Part shown: positions 1 through 7,140 of the stretch, in pieces
How the letters are laid out: each line of letters starts with the position of its first letter
How positions within the stretch are numbered: the first letter of the stretch is position 1
Assembly: GCA_012032065.1 (NCBI GenBank)
Contig: JAAURV010000080.1
Coordinates: 1-10,450 of the forward strand
DNA length: 10,450 nt
Source of the DNA: Hyphomicrobiales bacterium
GTDB taxonomy: Bacteria > Pseudomonadota > Alphaproteobacteria > Rhizobiales > Aestuariivirgaceae
Direction: 5' to 3'
Made by a program: the position numbers and the translations under genes
Notes under the pieces: generated by a model
Seen by the model: the letters and a program-made list of their open reading frames with translations, nothing else
Told to the model about the DNA's origin: nothing
Database searches by the model: none

Positions 1-1
1 C

Positions 2-3000
2 GGCAAGGGGCCGGGCGTCGACCGTTCGGGCGACGTGTTCCGGCATGTCAACATGGCGGGCACCTCTCCACATGGCGGCGTGCTCGTCGTGGCGGGCGAC
101 GATCATTCGGGAGAGTCGTCCACTGTCGTGCATGCAAGCGATGTGGCGCTGAGCGATGCCATGATGCCGGTGTTAAGCCCTGCTGGCGTTCAGGAAATCA
201 TCGATCTCGGGCTGCTCGGGTATGCGATGTCGCGCCATGCAAGCGTGTGGGTGGGATTGAAATGCGTGCATGACACGGTCGAGTCTTCGGCGGTAGTGGA
301 CGCGCCGATCAAGCGGCCTGCGATCAAGCTTCCGAAACTGGCGAATCCGCCGCTGGGCGGACTGCATATCCGCACTTATGACGACCGCCATCAGCAGGAA
401 GAGCGGTTGCATATGCACAAGCTGCCGGCCGTGCTGGCGTTTGCGCGGGCCAATGGCGTGAACCGGATTGTGTGGGACGGCGGCAAGGCGCCGAAGCTCG
501 GCATCGTTTCGGCGGGCAAGGCGTGGCTCGATGTGCGGCAGGCATTGGAAGAGCTAGGCATCGATGAAGAGGGTGCGGCGCGGATCGGCATCCGGCTCAT
601 GAAGCTCGGCATGGTGTGGCCGCTCGAGCCAGAGATCGTGAAAGAGTTTGCCGAGGGGCTCGATACAGTCATCGTTGTCGAAGAAAAGCGCTCGCTCATC
701 GAAACGCAGCTTCGCGACATTCTTTACAATGCGAAATCGCGGCCCACGGTCATCGGCAAGCGCGACGAATCGGGCAGGACATTGTTCGCGCCGCATGGTG
801 TGCTGGAGCCCTTGGCAATCGCGAGCGCGATCGCGGCGCGGGTGAAGGATCGCGCGGTGGCGGCATGTGCATCGGCGCTGCAATCTTCCGGCTCCGTGGC
901 GCGCAATCAGGCCGATCTGGTGGCGCGGGTTCCCTATTTCTGCGCGGGCTGCCCGCATAATTCCTCGACGGTGGTTCCCGAAGGCGCGCGCGCTTATGCC
1001 GGAATCGGCTGTCATTGGCTGGCGCAATTCGTGCCGGGCCGCGCCACCGAGGGCTCCACGCAAATGGGCGGCGAAGGCGCCAACTGGGTGGGCGAAGCGC
1101 CGTTCTCGAAACGCGCGCACATGTTTCAGAACCTGGGCGACGGCACTTACAATCACTCGGGCCTGATGGCGATCCGCCATGCGGTCAAATCCGGCGTCAA
1201 CATCACTTATAAGATTCTGTTCAACGACGCCGTGGCGATGACCGGCGGGCAGGCGAACGATGGCGGTCTTACGGTGAAGCAGATCGCCGAGGAAATCCGC
1301 GCCGCGGGGATCGACCGCATCGCCATCGTGTCGGATGAGCCGGGGAAACATTCGAGGCTGCCGGCGCGCGTGACCACGCATCATCGCGACGATTTGCAGG
1401 ACGTGCAGGAGGAGATGCAGCAGGTTTCCGGCGCGTCGGTCATTATCTATGACCAGACCTGCGCCGCTGAAAAACGGCGGCGGCGCAAGAAGGGAACATT
1501 CCCCGATCCGGCGCGGCGCGTGTTCATCAACGAACGCGTGTGCGAGGGCTGCGGCGATTGCGGAGTGCAATCGAATTGCGTGGCAATCGCACCCGTCGAA
1601 ACCGAGTACGGGCGCAAGCGGCAGATCGATCAGTCGGCATGCAACAAGGATTTCTCCTGCCTCAAGGGCTTTTGCCCGAGCTTCGTGACGATCGAAGGCG
1701 GCACTCTGAAGAAGCCCGAACTTCCCGAGGCGCGCGATCCTGCTGCGACACCATTTCCGGTTTTGCCGGGGCCGAAACCGCCATCGCTCGACAGACCGTG
1801 GTCTATGCTAATCACCGGGATCGGCGGCACGGGTGTTGTCACTATTGGGCATCTGTTGGGGCAGGCGGCGCATATCGAAGGCAAGGGTGCGGCACTCATT
1901 GACATGGTGGGCATCTCGCAGAAAAACGGCGCCGTTGTCACGCATTTGAAGATCGCTTCCACTCCAGAGGACATCGCTGCCGTGCGCATCGCCGCCGGTG
2001 GGACCGATCTGATCCTTGGCTGCGATCTGGTGACGGCGGCTTCGGAGCGCGTACTCAAGGCGGCTTCACGGGCGCGCACGCATGCGGTGGTCAACAGTTT
2101 CGAAGCGATGCCGGCGGATTTCACGCATGCGCGGGACTTCGCCATTCCGGGTGAACAACTCGCCTTGCGGATCGCGGCCTCAGCGCGAGATGGCGCGTGC
2201 CACGGCATAGATGCGACGAGCATCGCGGCGGCGCTGTTAGGCGACTCGATTGCGGGCAACTTGTACCTTCTGGGTTTCGCCTATCAGAAGGGACTTGTGC
2301 CGGTTAGCGCGGATGCGATTGCGGAAGCCGTCAGACTCAATGGCGTGTCGGTAAAAATGAACCTCGATGCGTTCCTGTGGGGAAGGCGAGCCGCGGTGGA
2401 CGAGAACGCCGTGCGCGCGATCATTGCGAAGCCTGAGGCGCGAAAACCAAGACTCACTCTCGATGAACTGATCGCGCATCGCGTGGAGGAACTGACGCGC
2501 TATCAAGATCAGTCTTATGCCGAGAGCTATCGTTCGTTTGTCGCGAAGGTCCGGGAGAAGGAACGGGTCACCGGCAAGGAATTGCTCCTTACCGAAGCGG
2601 TGGCGAAAAACCTGTTCAAGCTGATGGCCATCAAGGACGAGTACGAAGTGGCGCGGCTTTACAGCGATGGCGCCTTTCAGGAGGAAGTCCGGAAGCGCTT
2701 CGATGGCAATTACTCGCTGAACTTCCATCTCGCGCCGCCCTTGTTGTCGCGGATCGATGCGAGGACGGGACGCCCAGCGAAAATCGCCTTTGGACCTTGG
2801 GCGAAGAAGATGTTTCGGATGCTCGCCAAAATGAAAGGCCTGCGCGGAACGGCGTTCGATGTGTTTGGAAGAACGGCAGAACGGCGAAGGGAGCGAGAAT
2901 TGCTCGCGAATTACAAATCGACGATCGAACGGCTGCTTCCGATGCTGAACAAGAACAATCGCGCGATGATCGTCGAGACCGCTTCTCTTCCGGATCAAAT

Positions 3001-3307
3001 CCGCGGCTTTGGCCCGGTGAAAGAGGCAAGCGCCCTTGCAGCGAAAGCTCGCGAAGCCGAATTGCTTGCGCGGCTGGAGCAGACGCCTGCAAGCAAATTG
3101 CAGGCGCCGCCGAATAGTCAGCGCTGCCTTGCAATCCGGCCGATCACGTTGCAGGCGATCCGCGCGGCGGTGAAGGCGGCGGTGCCGTCGCGGTCACGCT
3201 TTGGCACGAATTCAACCATGGTGAAGCCGGCGATTGGCGCCTTGGCGGCGACGCCGGCGATCAAGCTTACGATCTGCGTGAAGGTGAGGCCGCCGGGGGA
3301 GGGGTAG
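2..3307 (+). CDS. Indolepyruvate ferredoxin oxidoreductase, fused alpha/beta type (5'-truncated by window)
   Basis: This TPP- and Fe-S-dependent cytoplasmic enzyme oxidatively decarboxylates indolepyruvate and other aryl-pyruvates to the acyl-CoA, reducing ferredoxin, in aromatic amino acid catabolism. The frame is open from base 2, and the first visible residues (GKGPGVDRSGDVFRH) are a family hallmark, so roughly the first 110 residues lie outside the window; the GTG at 35 is internal. Counting from base 2, the TPP-binding GDGTYNHSG motif is at 379-387. A Cys cluster follows (C514, C517, C520, C526, then C547, C553, C558), matching the ferredoxin-like part of the long fused enzymes. The gamma/IorB-like domain begins near GIGGTG (606-611). 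A DUF6537-like C-terminal region spans about 830-1025. Family resemblance ends near ...KAREAELLARL (about 3076), which gives a normal total of about 1,140-1,150 residues. The frame then continues about 76 more codons, through a hairpin and antisense to the next gene, so the tail is probably not native. Confidence 0.95.
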   Translation, partial: GKGPGVDRSGDVFRHVNMAGTSPHGGVLVVAGDDHSGESSTVVHASDVALSDAMMPVLSPAGVQEIIDLGLLGYAMSRHASVWVGLKCVHDTVESSAVVDAPIKRPAIKLPKLANPPLGGLHIRTYDDRHQQEERLHMHKLPAVLAFARANGVNRIVWDGGKAPKLGIVSAGKAWLDVRQALEELGIDEEGAARIGIRLMKLGMVWPLEPEIVKEFAEGLDTVIVVEEKRSLIETQLRDILYNAKSRPTVIGKRDESGRTLFAPHGVLEPLAIASAIAARVKDRAVAACASALQSSGSVARNQADLVARVPYFCAGCPHNSSTVVPEGARAYAGIGCHWLAQFVPGRATEGSTQMGGEGANWVGEAPFSKRAHMFQNLGDGTYNHSGLMAIRHAVKSGVNITYKILFNDAVAMTGGQANDGGLTVKQIAEEIRAAGIDRIAIVSDEPGKHSRLPARVTTHHRDDLQDVQEEMQQVSGASVIIYDQTCAAEKRRRRKKGTFPDPARRVFINERVCEGCGDCGVQSNCVAIAPVETEYGRKRQIDQSACNKDFSCLKGFCPSFVTIEGGTLKKPELPEARDPAATPFPVLPGPKPPSLDRPWSMLITGIGGTGVVTIGHLLGQAAHIEGKGAALIDMVGISQKNGAVVTHLKIASTPEDIAAVRIAAGGTDLILGCDLVTAASERVLKAASRARTHAVVNSFEAMPADFTHARDFAIPGEQLALRIAASARDGACHGIDATSIAAALLGDSIAGNLYLLGFAYQKGLVPVSADAIAEAVRLNGVSVKMNLDAFLWGRRAAVDENAVRAIIAKPEARKPRLTLDELIAHRVEELTRYQDQSYAESYRSFVAKVREKERVTGKELLLTEAVAKNLFKLMAIKDEYEVARLYSDGAFQEEVRKRFDGNYSLNFHLAPPLLSRIDARTGRPAKIAFGPWAKKMFRMLAKMKGLRGTAFDVFGRTAERRRERELLANYKSTIERLLPMLNKNNRAMIVETASLPDQIRGFGPVKEASALAAKAREAELLARLEQTPASKLQAPPNSQRCLAIRPITLQAIRAAVKAAVPSRSRFGTNSTMVKPAIGALAATPAIKLTICVKVRPPGEG
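3084..3106. terminator. Perfect hairpin at convergent 3' ends; possible bidirectional terminator
   Basis: The arms CGCCTGCAA (3084-3092) and TTGCAGGCG (3098-3106) are perfectly complementary over 9 bp, with a 5-nt loop GCAAA. The hairpin lies 11 bp beyond the agmatinase-family stop codon (on the minus strand) and just past the end of family resemblance in the oxidoreductase. This is where a shared terminator would be expected. No T-tract follows on either strand, so it is not a canonical intrinsic terminator. It could instead be an RNA 3'-end stabiliser. The structure is read directly from the sequence; the function is inferred. Confidence 0.45.
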
Positions 3308-4035
3308 GCGACTGCCGGCATCTGCGAGGAGTCGAGCGCGTCGCAGTCGAAGGTGATGAGGCAGGGCGCGTCTTCGGGGATGAGCGCGAGAACCGTCTCG
3401 ATGCCGGAGCGGTGGATTTCGTGCGCGGTGATCAGATGCGCGCCCCATTGCTGCGCGGCTGCGATCTCGGGGGCGCGGGCGCTGCCGATGCCGCGAATAC
3501 CCGCCTGCACGATGCGCCAGACATGCTCGTGTTCGGATGCCCGGCGCATGGTGCTGGAGAAACCCCGGGTTTCGCCTTCGCGCTGTTCGCGCCAGTCGAT
3601 ATGTGCGTCGATCTGGAGGATGGTGAGCGGAGGGCTGCCGGTGAAGGCGGCGATGAAGGGAACCGGTGTCGAATCGTCGCCGCCAAACATGATGGGGACG
3701 GCGCCCGCTTCGATGATCTCGCGAGTCTTGGCTTCGATGAGTTTTCGATTGCGCGGACCATCCTTCGGCGTGGTGCGGAGGTTGCCGAGATCGGCAACTC
3801 TAAAACCGCGTTCGGTCAGCAGTGGGCCGCCAAAATCGAAATCCCAGTGATCGATCCAGTCGTAGTCACTAGCCACGGCATTGCGGAAGGCATCGGGTGC
3901 GCCCGCGTGAACGCCGTTGTCGATGCTGATGTAGGGGGTGCCGTGGGGTGCGCCGAAGACCGCGGCGCCGAAGCCGGCCGGCGATTTGGCGCTGACCGCG
4001 CCGAGGAAGGGTGAAACAGAAGCTGCTTTGGCCAT
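3118..4035 (-). CDS. Agmatinase / ureohydrolase-family protein
   Basis: The product is a 305-residue cytoplasmic protein of the arginase/agmatinase superfamily, binuclear metal enzymes that hydrolyse a guanidino group to release urea. Family motifs are in order: HGTPY (31-35), GGDDS (118-122), DAHID (143-147, three metal ligands) and FDCDALDSS (229-237, D230 and D232 as ligands), then a PGGLT substrate-loop segment (247-251). Five of the six classical ligands are present. The sixth, the His of GGDHS, is Asp121, and the usual DP after the last motif is DS. I recall GGDDS in a set of alphaproteobacterial agmatinase-like proteins, so this may be a subfamily trait. The substrate (agmatine, guanidinobutyrate or another guanidine) cannot be decided. 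The ATG at 4035 lies 24 bp after the kinase stop, so co-transcription is likely, though no strong Shine-Dalgarno precedes it. The 3' end is overlapped by the oxidoreductase frame on the other strand. Confidence 0.9.
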   Translation of the reverse strand: MAKAASVSPFLGAVSAKSPAGFGAAVFGAPHGTPYISIDNGVHAGAPDAFRNAVASDYDWIDHWDFDFGGPLLTERGFRVADLGNLRTTPKDGPRNRKLIEAKTREIIEAGAVPIMFGGDDSTPVPFIAAFTGSPPLTILQIDAHIDWREQREGETRGFSSTMRRASEHEHVWRIVQAGIRGIGSARAPEIAAAQQWGAHLITAHEIHRSGIETVLALIPEDAPCLITFDCDALDSSQMPAVAYPSPGGLTFTQIVSLIAGVAAKAPIAGFTMVEFVPKRDRDGTAAFTAARIACNVIGRIARQR

Positions 4036-4059
4036 GACCGCAGATTGGCCGAAGGCGGT

Positions 4060-5907
4060 TCAGGCCGCAACTCCTGCCTTCACCTTGCGCGGTTCCGGCC
4101 ACGTCACGCGCGCGGCAGGGATTACGAAGTGGGCTGCGGTGCCAGCACCTGGATGGCTTTCGAGAACGATGTCGCCGCCGTGCAATCTTGCGATCTTGCG
4201 GGCAATCGCCAGCCCCAAGCCAATGCCGCCGAAGCGGCGCGCGGTGCCTTGGTCGGCCTGCACGAAAGGCTCGAACACCCGCGCCAAGTCTTCCGGCTTG
4301 ATGCCGATGCCGGCGTCCTTGACGATGATTTTCAACCCGCCGTCATAGTGCTTCGCGAAGGAGACATTGACATATCCGCCCACGGGCGAGAACTTGATGG
4401 CGTTGGTGACGAGATTGAGGAGAACCTGCTTGATGCGGGTCGAGTCGCCCTTGATTTCGACACCGTCCACCAGTTTCGCGACCAGCGTTACATCGGCGGT
4501 CTGCGCTTGATCGCGGCACATCTTGAGCGCCACTTCGGCAACTTCGGCGGCGTCGGTTTCCTGTTCGACGAGCGTCATGGTGCCCTTCTCGATGCGGGTG
4601 GCGTCGAGAATGTCGTTGATCAAGGACTGGAGATGACGCGCGCTTTCGAGAATTGTGGATGCATAGTCAAGCAGCGACTCGGGCGCGAAACTGCCCTCGC
4701 GGCCCGAGGAGAGAATCTCGGAGAAGCCAACGATCGAGTTCAGAGGCGTCTTCAACTCGTGACTCATGACGGCGAGGAACTGGGTCTTGGCGGCGCTCGC
4801 TTCCTCTGCGGCCTGTTTGTCCTGAATGAGCTTGAGCTGCGCGTTGCGAAGGAGTGTTACGTCGCGGCCGACGCCGCGATAGCCCAGGAACTCGCCGTCC
4901 TTGCCGATCAAGGGTCTCGCCGCGAACTGCCACCAAGATTTGACGCCGCCGAGTGCTACTTCGAGATCGGTGTTTGCGACTTCGGACCTCCCGGACATCG
5001 CTGCTTCAAGCGAGTCCCAGCCGTGCTGATTTCGCGGATAGCCGGCGATCTCGGTCAAGGTCCGGCCCGCCATTTCGCCGGTGTCACGCTCGGCGATTTC
5101 GGCAAAGCGGTCGGAGGAGTAAGTCAGCTTGCCCTCGGCATCGGTTTCCCACAGCCAGTCGCTGGAGCCACGTTCGAAATCGTTGAGCAGAAGATTGATG
5201 ATCTCGCTCTTGCGATGGCGTTCCACATCGACGGAGGCGCGTTCGAGGCTTCGCACATGTTGCGACAATACGAGACCGGCGATCAACGCGCCGTAGAATA
5301 GCGTCAGCATTCCGAAGGTGAGGCCGATCTCGCCGCCGAGCTTCATGGAGGTGAGCGCGAGGGCCATTGCCGTAAGCGAGGAATAGAGAATCGCGGCCGT
5401 TGGAATCCGGGCAAGCGCCATGGCGCCGATGCCCGATGCGGCGAGCGTCAAACCCACGATCAGGATTTTCATGTTGGGGCTTGCGCTGGCGAAGAACAGG
5501 CCCGGAAACGCAGCCCAGAGGACGCCTAGAACTGTCGCCCAGAACTCTGCCCGGCGGATGGATTTGAGGGGCACGGATTGGTAACGCTTGCCAAGGTTCC
5601 GCCACCACGAGGCAAGCAGCAAGAGCGACACCGAAACCATGCCCGCGACCCAGGTGACGAGCAGGCCGTAAGAAAAATGGCCGTGTGAAAGAAGGGCAAA
5701 GCCCAGCGACACGCCGATATTGGACGTCAGCAGCAGGGGCGAACCGGATGCCACGGCGGCAATTTGCCTCGCGCGAAACTCGCCCATGTCGATTTCGGAG
5801 GCGTTGGCGGGCTGATCCAGATCGCCAAATACGATATCGGTGCCGAACCGCTTGGGGTTCTTCACCGTATCCGCATATGACTGCCGCTTGCGTGCGTTGG
5901 AGGCCAT
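4060..5907 (-). CDS. Membrane PAS-domain sensor histidine kinase
   Basis: This is an inner-membrane two-component sensor kinase of 615 residues from the chosen start. A charged cytoplasmic N-terminus of about 50 residues is followed by six predicted hydrophobic segments (about 53-75, 79-101, 122-142, 146-167, 170-188, 192-214). Next come a PAS domain (about 236-352), a short linker helix, and HisKA with the H-box MSHELKTPLNS, the phosphoacceptor being His383. The HATPase_c domain has the N-box (LLNLVTNAIKFSP, Asn502), G1 (DAGIGI), F (FEPFVQ) and G2 (GGIGLGLAIARK) motifs. All catalytic boxes look intact. No response regulator is in the window, so it is an orphan here. The signal is unknown; I do not recognise the six-TM region as a named sensor domain. 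The frame is open up to 6051. I prefer the ATG at 5907 because the codons between the ATG at 5952 and 5907 include AGA, AGG and GGA, unlike the rest of the gene. The ATG at 5952 remains possible. It probably heads a transcript with the agmatinase-family gene. Confidence 0.93.
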   Translation of the reverse strand: MASNARKRQSYADTVKNPKRFGTDIVFGDLDQPANASEIDMGEFRARQIAAVASGSPLLLTSNIGVSLGFALLSHGHFSYGLLVTWVAGMVSVSLLLLASWWRNLGKRYQSVPLKSIRRAEFWATVLGVLWAAFPGLFFASASPNMKILIVGLTLAASGIGAMALARIPTAAILYSSLTAMALALTSMKLGGEIGLTFGMLTLFYGALIAGLVLSQHVRSLERASVDVERHRKSEIINLLLNDFERGSSDWLWETDAEGKLTYSSDRFAEIAERDTGEMAGRTLTEIAGYPRNQHGWDSLEAAMSGRSEVANTDLEVALGGVKSWWQFAARPLIGKDGEFLGYRGVGRDVTLLRNAQLKLIQDKQAAEEASAAKTQFLAVMSHELKTPLNSIVGFSEILSSGREGSFAPESLLDYASTILESARHLQSLINDILDATRIEKGTMTLVEQETDAAEVAEVALKMCRDQAQTADVTLVAKLVDGVEIKGDSTRIKQVLLNLVTNAIKFSPVGGYVNVSFAKHYDGGLKIIVKDAGIGIKPEDLARVFEPFVQADQGTARRFGGIGLGLAIARKIARLHGGDIVLESHPGAGTAAHFVIPAARVTWPEPRKVKAGVAA

Positions 5908-6009
5908 TCCCCTGAGTCCGTTGTCAGGCGGCGGATTATCTTCTCTTTGCATAAGCAAGATGTTAACGAAGCCATCCGTCAGAGCGCCCAGGGAGGGACA
6001 CCCAAGACG
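5908..6009. promoter_or_regulatory. Divergent intergenic region between the histidine kinase gene and hemH
   Basis: About 100 bp must hold the start signals for both the kinase (-) and hemH (+). It is locally A/T-richer than its surroundings (around 5935-5970) and includes a small inverted repeat TTGC-ATAA-GCAA (5947-5958) and a GTTAAC (5962-5967). TTGTCA at 5921-5926 could be a -35 element for hemH, but no convincing -10 sits at the right distance. I see no recognisable Irr, Fur or RirA operator. Its role as a promoter region is inferred from gene orientation. Confidence 0.4.
5991..5998 (+). promoter_or_regulatory. Ribosome binding site of hemH
   Basis: GGGAGGGA at 5991-5998 is a purine-rich Shine-Dalgarno candidate 11 nt before the ATG at 6010. 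It supports 6010 over the upstream in-frame ATG at 5947. The extra 21 residues from 5947 do not look like a ferrochelatase N-terminus, whereas the sequence from 6010 leads directly into the conserved GKIGILLLNLGTP. Confidence 0.6.
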
Positions 6010-7059
6010 ATGAACGTGCCTGCCGCCCCGTCCTTCAAGCCTACCGGGCATCCCGATGTAAAGATTGGGAAAATCGGAATCCTCTTACTCAATCTGGGGA
6101 CTCCGGAGGCGACGTCCTACTGGCCCATGCGGCGATATCTGAAAGAATTCCTTTCGGACCGGCGGGTGATCGAAGTCAATCCGGCGGTGTGGTGGTTCAT
6201 TTTGAACGGCATCATTTTGTCGACGCGTCCGAAGCGCAGCGGGCTCGCCTATGACAAGATCTGGAACCGGCAACTGAACGAGTCTCCGCTCCTTACCTTC
6301 ACCCGCTCGCAAGCCGGCAAACTGGCGGACGCGATGAAAGCGAGCGGCGTCGCCGCGGAATTTGCGATGCGCTACGGCAAACCGGGGGCCACCGAAACAA
6401 TATCCGCCCTCAAGGCACAAGGTTGCGACCGCATTCTCCTGTTTCCGCTTTATCCGCAATACTGCGCGGCAACGACGGCGACGGCGCTCGACTCGTGTTT
6501 CGATGCATTGAAGGGGATGCGCTGGCAACCTGCCATCCGCACCGTGCCGCCCTATTTCGATCATCCCGCGCACATCGACGCGCTGGCGAAATCGCTGAAA
6601 CAGCATCTCCATGGACTGGAGTGGAAGCCGGATCGCATTCTCGCGTCGTTTCATGGCTTGCCCGAAGACTATTTCAAGGCGGGCGATCCCTATCACTGCC
6701 ACTGCATGAAGACGGCGCGGCTTCTGTCGCAAAAACTCAATCTGCAACCCGGTCTGTTGCAAGTGGTGTTTCAATCGCGTTTCGGCAAAGCCGAGTGGCT
6801 CAAGCCTTATGCGCAGCAGACCGTCGAGGAGCTTCCGGGGCTGGGGGTCAAGAAACTTGTCATGATCACGCCCGGTTTTGCGTCCGATTGCGTCGAGACG
6901 CTGGAGGAAGTGGCGATCGGACTTGCGGAGACGTTCCACCAGAAGGGCGGCACGCATTTCTCCGCGGCGCCTTGCCTCAACGACAGCGATGTTTCGATCA
7001 AGATGCTGGAAACCATCGCCCGTAGTGAATTGGCGGGCTGGCTGCCGCCAGGCCCTTGA
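6010..7059 (+). CDS. hemH: Ferrochelatase
   Basis: The product catalyses the last step of haem synthesis, insertion of Fe2+ into protoporphyrin IX. At 349 residues it has normal family length and is probably peripheral on the inner membrane. Visible motifs are GILLLNLGTPE near the N-terminus, YWPMRRYLKEFLSDRRVIE (about 37-55), LYPQYCAATT (148-157), the ferrochelatase signature SFHGLP with the catalytic His215, GDPYHCHC (225-232), and PGFASDCVETLEE with the conserved acidic Glu296. The CHC pair (Cys230, Cys232), with Cys152 in the QYC segment and Cys322 near the C-terminus, is notable. Some bacterial ferrochelatases, including that of Caulobacter crescentus, carry a [2Fe-2S] cluster, and these cysteines are candidate ligands here (inference). 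The gene is transcribed away from the kinase. qmcA follows after 81 bp and could be reached by read-through. Confidence 0.97.
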   Translation: MNVPAAPSFKPTGHPDVKIGKIGILLLNLGTPEATSYWPMRRYLKEFLSDRRVIEVNPAVWWFILNGIILSTRPKRSGLAYDKIWNRQLNESPLLTFTRSQAGKLADAMKASGVAAEFAMRYGKPGATETISALKAQGCDRILLFPLYPQYCAATTATALDSCFDALKGMRWQPAIRTVPPYFDHPAHIDALAKSLKQHLHGLEWKPDRILASFHGLPEDYFKAGDPYHCHCMKTARLLSQKLNLQPGLLQVVFQSRFGKAEWLKPYAQQTVEELPGLGVKKLVMITPGFASDCVETLEEVAIGLAETFHQKGGTHFSAAPCLNDSDVSIKMLETIARSELAGWLPPGP

Positions 7060-7127
7060 AACGGGGCTTGCTCGCGACCATCCTTCATGAAGTGAAGTCA
7101 GCCGCGCGAATCAGCGCCCGGCACCGG

Positions 7128-7133
7128 AAAGGA
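7128..7133 (+). promoter_or_regulatory. Ribosome binding site of qmcA within the 81-bp hemH-qmcA gap
   Basis: AAAGGA ends 7 nt before the ATG at 7141, a good Shine-Dalgarno placement that fixes the qmcA start. The rest of the gap (7060-7127) contains a 10-bp palindrome, CTTCATGAAG (7083-7092). There is no clear terminator and no recognisable promoter, so it is open whether qmcA has its own promoter or is read from hemH. Confidence 0.6.
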
Positions 7134-7140
7134 CGACGGC

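Noticed and set aside
554..1570. 338-codon minus-strand open frame inside the oxidoreductase
   Set aside because: The plus strand encodes conserved TPP and Fe-S motifs across this whole stretch, and the minus-strand translation is low-information Arg/His-rich sequence.
3412..4014. 200-codon plus-strand open frame opposite the ureohydrolase
   Set aside because: The minus strand carries the ordered ureohydrolase motifs, so the plus-strand frame is a shadow.
4045..5301. 418-codon plus-strand open frame opposite the histidine kinase
   Set aside because: It lies wholly antisense to a kinase with all catalytic boxes intact. Its translation has no recognisable domain, and long antisense frames are expected in GC-rich genes.
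5914..5918. GAGTC (a GANTC, CcrM methylation site) just upstream of the kinase start
   Set aside because: Such pentamers occur by chance every few hundred bases, and a single one gives no support for cell-cycle control.
5947..5958. TTGC-ATAA-GCAA inverted repeat as an iron- or haem-responsive operator for hemH
   Set aside because: Only 4-bp arms and no match to Irr, Fur or RirA sites that I know, so too weak to call.
5947..6009. Upstream ATG at 5947 as the hemH start
   Set aside because: There is no good ribosome binding site, the extra residues do not look like ferrochelatase, and the GGGAGGGA before 6010 fits better.
5908..6051. Longer kinase start at ATG 6051 (or 5952)
   Set aside because: The 6051 start would overlap the hemH start, and codons upstream of 5907 are atypical. 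The 5952 start cannot be fully excluded.
6085..6957. 290-codon minus-strand open frame opposite hemH
   Set aside because: It is antisense to a clear ferrochelatase and no motif is recognised.
7083..7092. CTTCATGAAG palindrome between hemH and qmcA
   Set aside because: A 10-bp palindrome with no loop and no flanking T-tract, of a size expected by chance. No known operator matches.
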